The position numbers and the translations under genes were made by a program. A DNA stretch of 64,000 nt from assembly GCA_964017145.1 (NCBI GenBank), contig OZ024852.1, forward strand, positions 2,853,945 to 2,917,944, written 5' to 3'. The notes under the pieces were generated by a model. That model ran no database searches. It saw only the letters and a list, made by a program, of their open reading frames with translations, and was not told where the DNA came from. Positions 37,461 through 47,534 of the stretch are shown piece after piece (the stretch's first letter is position 1; the number at the start of each line of letters is the position of its first letter). The stretch comes from Agrocybe praecox (Eukaryota; Basidiomycota; Agaricomycetes; Agaricales; Agrocybaceae).

Positions 37461-39075
37461 TCAATGCCCAAACCACTGGAGTTTGTCGGAAAGATGGGGT
37501 GGGAGATCCAGTTGGAAAGGTGCGGTTGCATTGGGAAAGGTTCGAAGAAAGGCAGCTACATCCCCTCGAGAGAGAGGATCGGCAATATTCTCCGCACTGG
37601 GAACATATTGAGGGCAGCAAAGGACCCCCAACTTTGCCTGTAGGAGATACACGTGCTTGAGAATCTGATTGGTCTCCCTGCTGCGAGAACGACCTTTCCT
37701 TAGAACCGAAACTACGCCAGAATTGTCGGATCGAACCAAAACAGATCCCGGCACCAGCAAGTGCAGGGCAGATGCCATCCGCAGACCAAGCTCTACTGCC
37801 ACTGCTTCTGCCCAGCCGATATCGTAAGCTTTCTTGGGACCAACTTCGCAACCAGGAGCCCATTTCCATATACCCCATCGGGAGCCAATTACTATGCCAA
37901 CACCAAATGAGGAGCTTGCATCCCCCCACCAACCAATGTCCACTGGGGCACTTGGAGTCAGAGGTCGGCAATTGGGCATTGTGCGAAGCAGGAAGGATAC
38001 CCAGGAAAGATCCGCACTCACTGCAGATGGCACTCCTAGCTGTGCTCGAGCGGATGTGAAAACCGATACAAAACTGGAAATGGAGGGCAAAAAGGGGCGA
38101 ATCAAAGGAAAAATGCAGGAAGCATGGACCAACTTCCCGTGCAAACTGGCTGCATCCTTTAGATGGTACTTCTTCCCATCCGTCAGCCACGACTTCACCA
38201 ACTGGCAAACCGCATCCAATTTGTCGAGCGGAAACATGACGGATTTGGACGATAAGTCCCAATCGAAGCCAATATACCTCTGCACAGCCGCAAATGATCG
38301 CGTCTTCTCGAGGCTCCAAGGGATGCCCAAATCCCCGGTTAATGATATGAAATCCTCCTCCGAGAATGACTGATGGGACAGGCGAATGACGAGAAAATCG
38401 TCTACCCATTTCAATATCAGAGAATAACCAGCGGCCTGGTATATGGCCACCAGCATATCGGCAACACTGCCAAACACCCCAGCACTGGATGCCAGCCCGA
38501 ACATAACTGCACGATCCACATACACCAGACCCTGCCATTCGATACATAATGAGTTCTGCTGGTCGGGTCTCACTGGGGTGATACGGTAAGCAGCTGAGAT
38601 ATCGAAGGTAGCTGCGACAGCACCCGGTGGCAAGGACAGAATCAACTCGGAGCATTTCTCGAAGGTGCCCCAAGCAGTAGGGTAATCGTCGGAGCAGACT
38701 CCAGCATTGATAGAGGCGAAGATGGGGTCCTTGCGTGGCCATGACAGATCCTGGATCACACGAACTTTGTCGGAATGAGGTTTTGGCACCAACCCAAGAG
38801 GTGATGTGCGAAATGGGCCAATCAAGGCCTCGAGCTCCGAAGGAGTAAACCTGCGAGAGTACCGTCCTGCAGCTTGCTCGGAAAGAATGTAGGAGGAAAT
38901 AAATTCGGGATTGATGCGGGTAGAGGAATGATTCTCGAAAGCAATGGGTGGACACAGGTGCGTGTTTTATACCCACATCAAAACCTAATGTTAGGCCGTT
39001 GACGACATGCTGCCAGGATGGTAGTAAGCCTAGACGACGCAGCAGCAGTGTCGTCTTCTGCACGTCGACTGGAGT
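37461..39075 (-). pseudogene. Reverse transcriptase-RNase H of the YR retrotransposon
   Basis: The region 38825-37461 is one open frame: IGPFRTSPLGLVPKP, VIQDLSWP, FDISAAYRITPVRPDQ (palm A), MFGLASSAGVFGSVADM, LKWVDDFLVI (palm C, VDD variant), HGKLVHASCIFPLIRPF, then RNase H with WWGDASSSFGVGIVIG, WAEAVAVELGL, VRSDNSGVVSVLRKGRSR and VPSAENIADPLSRG. The preceding part (LLRRLGLLPSWQHVVNGLTL, GFDVGIKH) is in another frame, with the shift near 38950-38965, followed by RINPEFISSYILSEQAAGRY. That is either a decay frameshift or a programmed one. The N-terminus overlaps the end of Gag, as in DIRS-group elements. Confidence 0.85.
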
Positions 39076-39091
39076 GACCACTTGACGGGGA

Positions 39092-40656
39092 TCAGGCTCG
39101 GATTGCGGGGCAGGAGCCGGCACCATGGCTACCCGACTGACAAATGCTGCAGGAGTGGCAATGGGCACAGGTATTGCCGTAACGGCAGTCTCCGTGCCTC
39201 GCAAAGGCAAAACAGAATTGACGCCCATCGAAATTGACGTGTGTGTGTTTTCGGCCACTATCACCTGTGGCCACAGACGAAGGTTGCTTCCCTGCAGTAG
39301 TTGTGGTTGCTGAGCAGTCGGAAGGGAAATGTCCGACTGCTCCGCATCGAAAGCAATGTGCGCCTCCGCCCACTGAGGCTTGGCCGAAACGCGGGCGTTT
39401 AGGCTGGAATTGCGTATCCGTACTGCGGTAGGGGCGCTTGGATGGTGATACAGATGGAGCATACGCCGACGGAAAATGGTGGGGCATCCCCGAGGCATTA
39501 GACCCGCCAACTGCTTGGGTAAGGGACAGAGGTCGCGTCGCTAGGAGGGCCACCGCGTCTACGCTCAGGGTGGAAAGGTCATGACGGGTGTCCTGGGCGG
39601 CGAAATCTCTCTGCTGGATGTCGTATTGAACCGCCAGTGGCCATTCATGCGACCTGGCGAGACCTATAACAAGGATGTGATGCCTCTCCAGGGCCTTCGC
39701 ACGCGCTTGACTGTGGTACTTGTGAGTGAGACGCTCGGCAGTACGGGACGCTGCGAGCCAGTCCACCATTGAAATCAGGTGCTCTCGGCTGCGGTCTAGT
39801 GGCCTGGAAGACAGCGCTCCAGAGGTATCCACTACCAGGTGCTCGCCCTCGCGTGAAGCCCGCAGCTTGGCCTCTGGGGTGAGGGCCGAGTACGGGACAA
39901 ATTCGAGAGCCCGGAAGGCCTTGTCGACTCGAGGAGGTACGGCTGGACACAAAAATTAAGGCGCGTAAGCAATGGAACGGACGGAGGCGCGGACCAGTAA
40001 AATAAAATAAATTAAAAATTTGGGGGAAAAGGGGGGGGAGAATACAGCGAAAAAGGCCCAGAAGAACGGACGGACGGACGTGGGTACGGACACAGGTGCG
40101 GATACGGACAAGGAACAGACACGGACACGGACATAGGATACGGATACGGAAAGGAAAACGCGAACATGTGCGCGGAAAAAGGACGGACACGGACAATGCG
40201 GACAGAGGTTCAGAACAAAAACTCACAGAGTTCGAGAGGGTCGACTTTGAACCCGGGAACCACTTCATCCACCACCGACACTTTAGGCGCTGCGACAGAT
40301 GCAGCTTTAACTGCGTCCACCACCTCCTGTGTGACGAATAGATGTTGGACAGCACCGGACGCGTCGACAGCGGATGCGGGCGTAGCTGGTTGTGCAGGAG
40401 CTCGGGCCTGCTGGGCGTCCTGTGCAGGTCTCGACGCGTTCGCAGCCGTAATTCCAGATGCAACGATAGCCGCGGCCGGGCCAGAATTCGCAGTTGCCAT
40501 AGCTGGAGGAGCTTGAGTTGATGGCGGGGTAGGCATGGATGCGCTGGGAGCCCCCGAGGTCACAGCCTGGGCCACAGGGGGGGCATTTTGAGGTTGGGTG
40601 GAAGCATTGGGTGTGTTCCCCCCAGAAAAATTGAGGCCGAGATGAGCACCATCCAT
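39092..40656 (-). CDS. Gag-like protein with zinc knuckle, YR retrotransposon, one intron
   Basis: Two exons, 40656-40227 and 39942-39092, join in frame (426 residues) across a 284-bp intron with a GTGAGT donor and a GTGTCCAG acceptor. The N-terminal part is Ala/Pro-rich (MDGAHLGLNFSGGNT start). The second exon gives VPPRVDKAFRALEFVPYSAL, a helical capsid-like region with EHLISMVDWLAASRTAERL, the CCHC knuckle HCFRCGAVGHFPSDC and a Cys/His-rich C-terminus with CYS-x5-type fingers (GDCRYGNTCAHCHSCSIC). The intron holds a GGACAC-rich minisatellite. The order Gag, RT-RNase H, YR without a methyltransferase domain favours Ngaro or a fungal DIRS lineage. The frame is intact. A transposon gene, not a host gene. 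Confidence 0.75.
40063..40215. repeat. GGACAC-type minisatellite within the Gag intron
   Basis: Imperfect tandem array of 6-bp-type units built from GGACAC, GGACGG and GGATAC on the plus strand, about 140 bp long. It lies wholly between the donor and acceptor of the inferred Gag intron. Confidence 0.65.
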
Positions 40657-40859
40657 TTTGAGTGAAGAATTAAGGTGAGATAGTGTAGAGATTAATAAGA
40701 AAAAAAAAAAAGTACTGTAGAGCCGCCGTGTAGGCTTCGTGCAGGCTTCGAGGCTGGTCAAATGGTGGTGATGAGCAACGAGCGTGGCGAAAATTTCCCA
40801 TCACTCACCATTTGCTCGGCTGGACGTCGGGGCCGGCCGTTCCGTTAGACCCCGTGCTA

Positions 40860-41150
40860 TTATTATAATACGACATCTGTTTTTCTCACAGCTCTCATTG
40901 GCTAGAGACAAACACCCTTTTTTGGTATACGCTCACGTGCTTACTTGCGCTCTCACTCAGTCTCAGTCTCGCTCTCAGTCTCGCTATGATTATCGCATTA
41001 TCTTCTCGCTTTTGATTCTGCTTGGGTTTGGGTCAAAAGGCGATCTCTTGCAGCCCTCCAACTTATACAGGTACTTCTTTGTATCCTACTATATCAATAT
41101 CTATATTATAATACGACAACACTTTTTCTCGCTGGGTCCAAAAAGGCATT
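40860..41150. repeat. Short direct repeat pair near the upstream end of the YR element
   Basis: ATTATAATACGACATCTG at about 40863 recurs as ATTATAATACGACAACACT at about 41105, followed in both by TTTTTCTCRC. Split direct repeats are typical of Ngaro termini, so this could mark an end of the YR element, but no partner was found on the other side. Confidence 0.35.
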
Positions 41151-41159
41151 CTGATTGAC

Positions 41160-42371
41160 TGAGGACAAAGGACAAATCTCAAACCTGGCTGAAGCAAAAC
41201 GTTGAGCGGTACTCACATGGTGTACGTCTCTTGCTTTTCATTTCCAGAATTTTCGAGAGCTCAGGGTTGTGTGGTGCGGTTGTTCCGGCATTTTCGCGAC
41301 CACATGACTGACGCGTCCTTTAATCCCTTTCCATTCCATTCCATTTCCCTTAACGGTTTAGCAAGGTGTGAGCCATTTTTCGAGAACATTCGAAGACATT
41401 CTGATATTTGACACACCATGGTATATAAAAGGCATCAGAATGCAAGGCCTATTCTCCAATAAATCATCCTCATTACTCTATTTTCTCACTACTCATACAG
41501 GCTCACTTACTTTCTCGAGAAGCTGACCTCTTCTCTTGCTCTTGCTAAGAGTTGCTCTTACCTTGCTGTCTCTCTTGCTGTATGCTTTGACAGAAAAACT
41601 CTGTCACCTGTATTTTTAAATTGAAAGTGCATTACAACTCCTGTGGTCCTGTATTATGTTTTTAACCATTGATAAAGGTGGCATTGAAGCCAGTTACTGG
41701 AAATTTAGAGGTTCTCTGCTGTTGCGCAACCAATCTCTGATCGCGAAAAATTTCCCCGATATTTATGACGTATTCAAGAGCATCTCATACCCTGCATCGT
41801 CACCGATGGTACGCTTGCCAGATTCTTTTTCTAAAATTCACTCAATGCATGTGCGACGCAAGGTGCTCCAAGTCCAGCTGCAGCAAGACCAGATCTACTA
41901 TTATGGGGTGCATGGAGAGAAATATTTATGAGAACAGTGCTCAAGTCACTGTAAGAATGAGATGCCATGCTGCAGCAGGACCCGAAACACTAACCTTTGC
42001 TCCAGCAGAGGAAAACGGATGTTGTGACCTGTGACTTGTGAGAGCGCTGGAGCTCTTGCAGGTTCACATCTTGCTCCTGTTTTAATTGTGCTTAAGACGG
42101 CTTACTTACTATCACAAAAAAATCTGATATATTTTGCAAATTTTTCGTGTGTCACTGGATGTCAATTTTGTATATATCCAACATACATTTAGGCCTGGGC
42201 CGCGAGGAGCCAACCAAAGGTTGGAGACGAGTGGCGCCAAAGAAGCAAGTTAGAATCTTACAGTTGTACAGTTCGGCAAGCAGCACTGTTGCCTTTCAAA
42301 TGAATCATGAGTTGTGTCACATTTTCATGTACCTATTAAATATTTTTAATTGGACTACGGTAAGGCAGAAA
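41160..42371. other. Right part of the Helitron-type segment, no recognised gene
   Basis: 1.2 kb between the retrotransposon and the Helitron hairpin. A 91-codon frame at 41656-41931 (KGGIEASYWKFRGSLLLRN) has no domain I recognise. A TATA-like run (TATATAAAAGG, 41422-41432) and a CTTGCT-rich stretch are present. Confidence 0.35.
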
Positions 42372-42467
42372 CCGTGCGAAGCACGGGTCAGCGGCTAGTA
42401 CCTTACGAAAACGCGCCATCAAAATGTACATTCTGAGTCCGAACGCAGCCTAAAGTAATTAGACTCG

Positions 42468-42563
42468 ATACTAGTCTCCTTGGGTGCGGAAAAAAACCGG
42501 GAAAATAATATGGGAAAAATATATTATGTAAGTTCAAAGAATAGCACCCAAGGAGACTGGTAC
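42468..42563. repeat. Small foldback repeat
   Basis: ACTAGTCTCCTTGGGTGC is complemented about 50 bp on by GCACCCAAGGAGACTGGT, forming a stem of roughly 18 bp around an AT-rich loop. It abuts the TIR element on one side and the next MITE on the other. Confidence 0.55.
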
Positions 42564-43058
42564 GACTTAACCGTAAAGTAGTACATACACGACAAGTTTA
42601 AACTCCGAATAGCCATTTTGGGACACCCATCACCCGCACCTGCGCCTGCTTAAACAACGTATCGAGTAGGTTCCGACCTTTGTCAAACCTTTGTGCGTGT
42701 AATTGCAGTGTAAAGACTCGGCAGAAAAGTTATTATTACCGTAACCCATAGAGCTTCATGAAGTTGACCTGGGGTGACATCCTTGAGCACTACTCTGGGA
42801 CCTGGGTGGCGACTGGGTGGTGCACGCTTTTTGGTCACTGGTGGACCAGCTAATTTAATGAATGTCATCGGAGTATCATTTTCACTGTTATTCCGTCGTT
42901 TAAGAGGATTTTCCATAGATAATCAGAGAGGAAGCGCGTAAATACAGAGAAACCGAGTGTTTGAGCAAGACGACAGGTGTCCGGAAAGACGTCCAAAAAC
43001 GGATATGTAGTCGGAGTTTCAAAATGTCGTGTACTAGTTTACGGTTAAGTTGTACCAG
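42556..43058. mobile_element. MITE-like element with CTGGTACRACTTAACC ends and a small ORF
   Basis: The left end CTGGTACGACTTAACCGTAA and the right end (complement CTGGTACAACTTAACCGTAA) form a nearly perfect inverted repeat of about 33 bp. Length about 503 bp. Inside, the minus strand 42916-42683 encodes a 77-residue basic peptide (MENPLKRRNNSEND start) with no recognised domain. No clear target duplication was seen. Confidence 0.55.
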
Positions 43059-43134
43059 CCGTTATAGTGGCTAATTCCTTCTTCACTTTTTTTTCTCCCG
43101 TTTTTCCCTTGAATCCTGCCACTATAACGGCTGG
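43058..43134. repeat. Foldback element with 17-bp perfect arms
   Basis: CCAGCCGTTATAGTGGC and its exact complement GCCACTATAACGGCTGG flank about 42 bp of T/C-rich sequence. It directly abuts the preceding MITE, sharing the bases CCAG. Confidence 0.6.
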
Positions 43135-43224
43135 CTCCAAGCCTAATCGATATCTTTGGTTGGTTCTTATTTATACATTGAACCCCCGCACAGCCACAAC
43201 CAAGAAACCGACGTATAACCCTAT

Positions 43225-46200
43225 AACCGTAAGCATTTACACCACGACATCGTTCTTCCTGCTCGCTTTTGAGGGAACTTTTCTCTCAAAGCACTGTCAA
43301 CTTCTGCAAGCTTTCACCATCCCACTTGCCCTCAGTGGAGATGGCCAATTGGCTCTAAAATGACAACGAAGTATATGTTCGCTGTCGCTCGTCGTCTTGC
43401 GTCCGTCTTTCGTCGTCAAACGTTCCACACTCCAATGATTGCTCATTCATCTAAGCTGGCTCAGGGGCGTTCAACTTTAGGGCATGGACTGCTCTCATTT
43501 TGAGCAAAGTACCATCCACAAGCTTTCACTGTCCTACTCGTCTTTGGTGGATCGTACTATCTGTTCTCTGTCGCTCGTCGTCTTTCGTCGTCAAACATTA
43601 TACAACCCACCTTTCTTCAGTCACTGCTCATCTATCCAATCTGGTTCAGGGGCCCTCAACATAGATTCATGCTTTGTGGGATGTGCAGCATTTGCTGTTT
43701 CGAAGTGGTGTGGTCGTTTGCATTCGCTCCGAGCCTCCTCATCTTGGCTGATTTCACACTGCCAGCTGCTGCCTGAAAAAGGGAATCATTGTCGGTACTG
43801 TTTTGTACAAAAATAAAGGTAGAACCTCCCGATCCAGCCGAGGGATCGCAAGTAGTGACATGGATTCGCGCAAATCCGAGGCGGTGTTGAAGGCCAGGTG
43901 ACTCGTTTTGTACAGCATGACCATTAATTTCTTTCTAATATTAATTTGAAGGGTTTAGCATATTTTATCTAATCAAGCTCGCTAAGTATCCCAAGAGATG
44001 CAGCAATGGGCCTAGCACCAAGGGTAACGACTTGCCACGGCGCTTTGCCTTGTCATTCATTATCGGACCACACAAGCTACTATCTCACTAGTGGGACGGG
44101 GTCTTCTCATGTGCGCTTCATTTCGCTTTCCGGGCTGATTATAGCGTGGTGTACGACCTTTTGCTGATTTACTTCTCTTTAGCTTGTCTAAACTCGACTT
44201 TAACGCAGGCCAGCCAACGCAAATTGGTCAATGGATTACGCTAGGAATGATATTGAGCGTGCGGAATCCCGCACAGGTAAGCACTTCCAGTTTGGTATGT
44301 TCTCCTTGACATATGTTAAATTACATGAATTCTCGATTTAGCGCGAATCAGGGCCAGGAAAGCGTCTGAGCAACAGCATTTCGTCAGTGTCAAGAATCTT
44401 GAGGATAGAGCCATCTTGGCGGAAGGATTCGACCATGAATTTGCTATAGAGAGCATGGAAGGACCTGGCCAAAGGTTGAGCAAAATGTGGCAGTACATCC
44501 GCTCGAAATTTGCGATGCTGGTACAGGCCGTTAGGCCAGCATGATGGAACTTCTTTAAAGATGACTCAAATCCTCCTGTAGCAGGTGAGTCCATGATCCA
44601 GCTTAGGTTTCCTCATTTAACCTTCTTTTTAGTGTGAAGGGCGAGAAAGAGTCGCAAATCATGTATTTTATTCGTTTTTTACAGTTTTATTTATCGCACA
44701 TATGTCTCTTCTACTGCTAGATCTAAATTTAAAATTATGCTTTAAAGAAATCATGCGAGACGTGTTGTCCAAAGTAAGAGAAGTAAGAGAGATGCGAAAC
44801 GAAGAAAAAGGTTCAGGAGAGAGAGAACTTGAATAATTCGAAGGGGAGGAGTGTTTGCAAGGTTTGGCAGATGAGGAGCCCACTATTCTAGGAATTGTGA
44901 TACATAAATGGAAGGAGAAGGAGATGCGCGAACATAAGCAATAGAAAAATTGGAAATTCGGACAAGGAGGATAGAGGAGCTTTGTACGAACGTCCGTGTG
45001 AATTAACAACGGATATGTACGAGAGAGACTCGCGGATGTTGTCGACTTATTTGAGAAAGCATACGTGACCGCTGAAGTTTGAAAGAAAGATTTGACAACG
45101 CTGTAGGAACTTGCGGTGTTTCTTGTAGATGGAGGTCCCACTCACGCCCAATGAATCTCGTTATCGAACTGAAAATGCGTCACCCTTTGTCGGGGTGCCA
45201 CGGAATGTTGACACACTGGACTTGAGCGACTGCGGAGTCGAAATCGTAATTGTTTCAAAAATTGCCATCGAGGAATGAGCCGTTCGTATCCAAGCAGCGG
45301 AAAAGATTAAGGTCGTCCTCATATTTGAGGACAGCTTCTACCCCTTCAGCGAGCCAGATGTTGGCGGCAGCGTTGGCGATCTGGCCTGAGTTTCTGCTCG
45401 CGCAGGATGCACCGAACGGGTGAACGTGGTCGATATAAAATAGATCTCGTAAACCCTGCACGACTAGCCAAGGTTTGTGTGCGTAAAGAACAACACAGGT
45501 TCGATGAAACTTTTCAATGTCCAGTGTGCAAGCTTGCGTTCCTGGCGGAGCAATGGGGACCTACAAGAGAACATAGGGGGAGTATATAAGCAAATTTCTT
45601 GATAGAATAGGTTGAAGCGAAAGAAACAGTCGAACGCAGACGCAAAGGCGCCGAGAACAGTCTATAGCACTACTCCCAAATAGACGAGCCAGAGACTCCG
45701 ATGTGTATAGGCCATTATAGGCATTTAAGAGATTGGTGCTTATGGTGTCCGCCACACGAGCTGCCAGTGCTGTAGCAAATCGTGTTGGAAATTCGGGCGC
45801 TGACATGAAGGAGTTGACGGATTCGACGAATTTTGTCGCCTTAGAGAGGTGGCGGCAGATACAAATTTAAATGTACTCGACCTTTTCTTTCGAAAAGGGC
45901 CAGACATTCTACCAGCGGTCACCTCTGCCTCCAGGTAATCCGCCATTTCGTTCAAGTGTTGGGAGAGAGAAAGAGCATTTTCGAGGATATGAGTTCGTTC
46001 GAGAGCGGGCATTGCACCCAGAGGAAAACCATGACAGAGGTTCTTAACAAGGTGACGGTAGGAGTTGGAAAATTATACTTATGAAAAAAGTGGTCGAAAA
46101 CGTCGTAAGGAAAAACACAATAAATTCAAAGATGTCGGGTGAGTCGTGCAAGTTAAAAGAGGGCGATGGTAAACAGAAGAGGAGAAATCTAGGAAGTTTA

Positions 46201-46665
46201 GAGATTGTGGTTTGCCGGAAAGAACAAAGCTATCACCTCGACAAGCTGACCAGTGCCGTCAGTCATGAAGCTTGAAGTATGACCTGTGGGCAAACAGAAA
46301 CTATAACGCGGAGTCAACCATTTAAATTTAAGCTCCGCTGCAACTTTCCCGTGACATAGAGAGATGACTTGAAGCAGTGCCGCCGCTGGCTTCACTGCAA
46401 GTTGTAATCGATGTATGATGCCAAAGGTAGAGGCTCGGACTTCCAGTACGCTTTGGTCCAGCACGATCAACTCTCTCAGTCATTAAACTAGATTCATGGT
46501 TACAGCTTCAAGCACATACACTCGGCGTCTATTTTTACTTCAGCGTCCCAAGTACACCCGTATTCAGATATCAATGACAAGTACAAGTACACAGCTCGAG
46601 AAAGCATATATGACCTCTACAGAACTTCTACTTCATCCCCCATACCCACACCCACCGGCATGTCA
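43225..46665 (-). mobile_element. Degenerate RT/RNase H retroelement, copy 2 (inverted)
   Basis: Minus-strand copy of the unit at 29.2-34.8 kb, including its leader (46270-46665 equals 29165-29535 reversed). RT traces: LRDLFYIDHVHPFGASCAS and LKYEDDLNLFRC near 45461-45300. The RNase H region is largely deleted. It lacks both nested elements seen in copy 1, so it preserves their empty sites at about 46246 (CACTGGTC) and 46225 (TTT). Many frameshifts; no functional protein. Confidence 0.75.
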
Positions 46666-46746
46666 TTATAACGTGCTTCGGAATTTTCCGACATACCACT
46701 TCCCGTCCTATTGTCTGCCTGCGATGCTCCAACCTAATCTGCAGTT

Positions 46747-47530
46747 TCTGCCGCCGTAATGGCTAACCAAGACATTGGAAATGACTTTGTAAGCGACGAA
46801 AAGGACATCGACATCCTTGTCCAGCTCTCAGCATCTTGGAAAACAACCTATTCTTTTCCAGACCGTCAAGGTCATTCTCCCAGAAATCGTGGCGCCCTCT
46901 CATGTCAATTCCATCTACGGAACGTGTTTGAGCACACCTACCAATCGCCCAACCCTCACTCCTGCACCTAACCCGTGAATACTCGCTCATATGGCCCCAG
47001 TGCCACAACGACGAGTCTCAACCCGAAGCTGTTGCGAGGAAAAACTTCGACTATGGGTAATTCTGCCCCTGTAGGCGTCAAGGCCGAGTGCTCGAACTGT
47101 GGGGCCACCCACACTCCTCTTTGGAAGCGAGGGCTCAATGACGAGCTTAACTGCAATGCTTGCAGGCTATACAGCAAACTGGTATGTTTCTTTATCCATA
47201 TTTTTCAGCACTAGTTGACCGCCAAAAGGTGCTGTCTGCACCTGCACCTCTTCGACCGGTGGCAAGGTCTACCCCTCTGGGTGCAGCAGATGGTAATCTC
47301 CGTCGCTCCCAGAGCTCTCCTCCAGTGGCACCGGCTAGTGACCATACTCTTCACTTGCAACAACTGGCAGCGAGCTCACCTTCTCGTGGACGCCCGAAGT
47401 ATTTTTCGTGGACGCGCATCAAGTCCTCTTCACGGTCACCCATCAAGCCCTTCTCGTGGACACGCATCAAGTCCTCGAGGACGTGCATCAACTCGTCCTT
47501 CTCCACCTCGTGAATGCAAACCAAGTAGCT
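46747..47530 (+). pseudogene. GATA-type zinc-finger factor, truncated between retroelement copies 2 and 3
   Basis: A complete GATA finger is readable at about 47089-47172: ECSNCGATHTPLWKRG then LNDELNCNACRLYSKL, i.e. C-x2-C-x17-C-x2-C with the LW loop. Canonical NACGLYCKLH is altered to NACRLYSKL. An intron probably follows (GTATGTTTC donor), then a Ser/Pro-rich stretch and repeats of FSWTRIKSS at 47400-47490, where retroelement copy 3 begins. Upstream, ATG at 46759 (MANQDIGNDF) and a plausible intron lead towards the finger, but a stop or frameshift near 46970 separates them. No GATA gene C-terminus is found beyond the insertion. Best read as a host gene fragment, probably non-functional. 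Confidence 0.65.
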
Positions 47531-47534
47531 CACG

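Larger units (their letters stand above)
36113..42398 (+). mobile_element. Helitron-type insertion (6286 bp) carrying a tyrosine-recombinase retrotransposon
   Basis: Starts TCTATCC after an A (36112) and ends CTAG before a T (42399), the TC...CTRR ends and A^T target of Helitrons. The 3' end has the expected hairpin CCGTGC-GAA-GCACGG at 42372-42386, eight bases before CTAG. The host arm on both sides reads continuously once the segment is removed, with no target duplication, also as expected. No Rep/helicase gene is present, so it would be non-autonomous. The YR retrotransposon (36.2-40.7 kb, minus) lies inside, either inserted later or captured. Basis for the ends: sequence; class: established Helitron rules. 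Confidence 0.75.
34994..42459. mobile_element. DNA transposon/MITE with about 100-bp terminal inverted repeats, split by a Helitron-type insertion
   Basis: The left arm begins ATTACTTTAGGCTGCGTTCG at 34994 and runs through CGCGTTTTCGTAAGGTATGA and ACACTCATCTCGAACCAACG to GTTAC near 35092. Its complement occurs in two pieces: 36075-36112 (inner part) and 42399-42459 (outer 61 bp, identical to the left arm). Removing 36113-42398 joins the two pieces into one uninterrupted arm, leaving an element of about 1.2 kb. No transposase is visible and no clear target duplication was found. The terminus GGCTGCGTTCGGACTC recurs at about 35233, 34766 and 50507, so this is a family. Confidence 0.75.

Noticed and set aside
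36817..39510. An 897-codon minus-strand open frame taken as one protein
   Set aside because: Most of it overlaps the RT-RNase H in another frame and has no domain there. Only its two ends (RT N-terminus and recombinase N-terminus) look coding, so it is an overlapping-frame artefact of the retrotransposon.
41656..41931. Possible gene in the right part of the Helitron segment
   Set aside because: 91 codons, no domain, no clear introns, and located wholly within a transposon.
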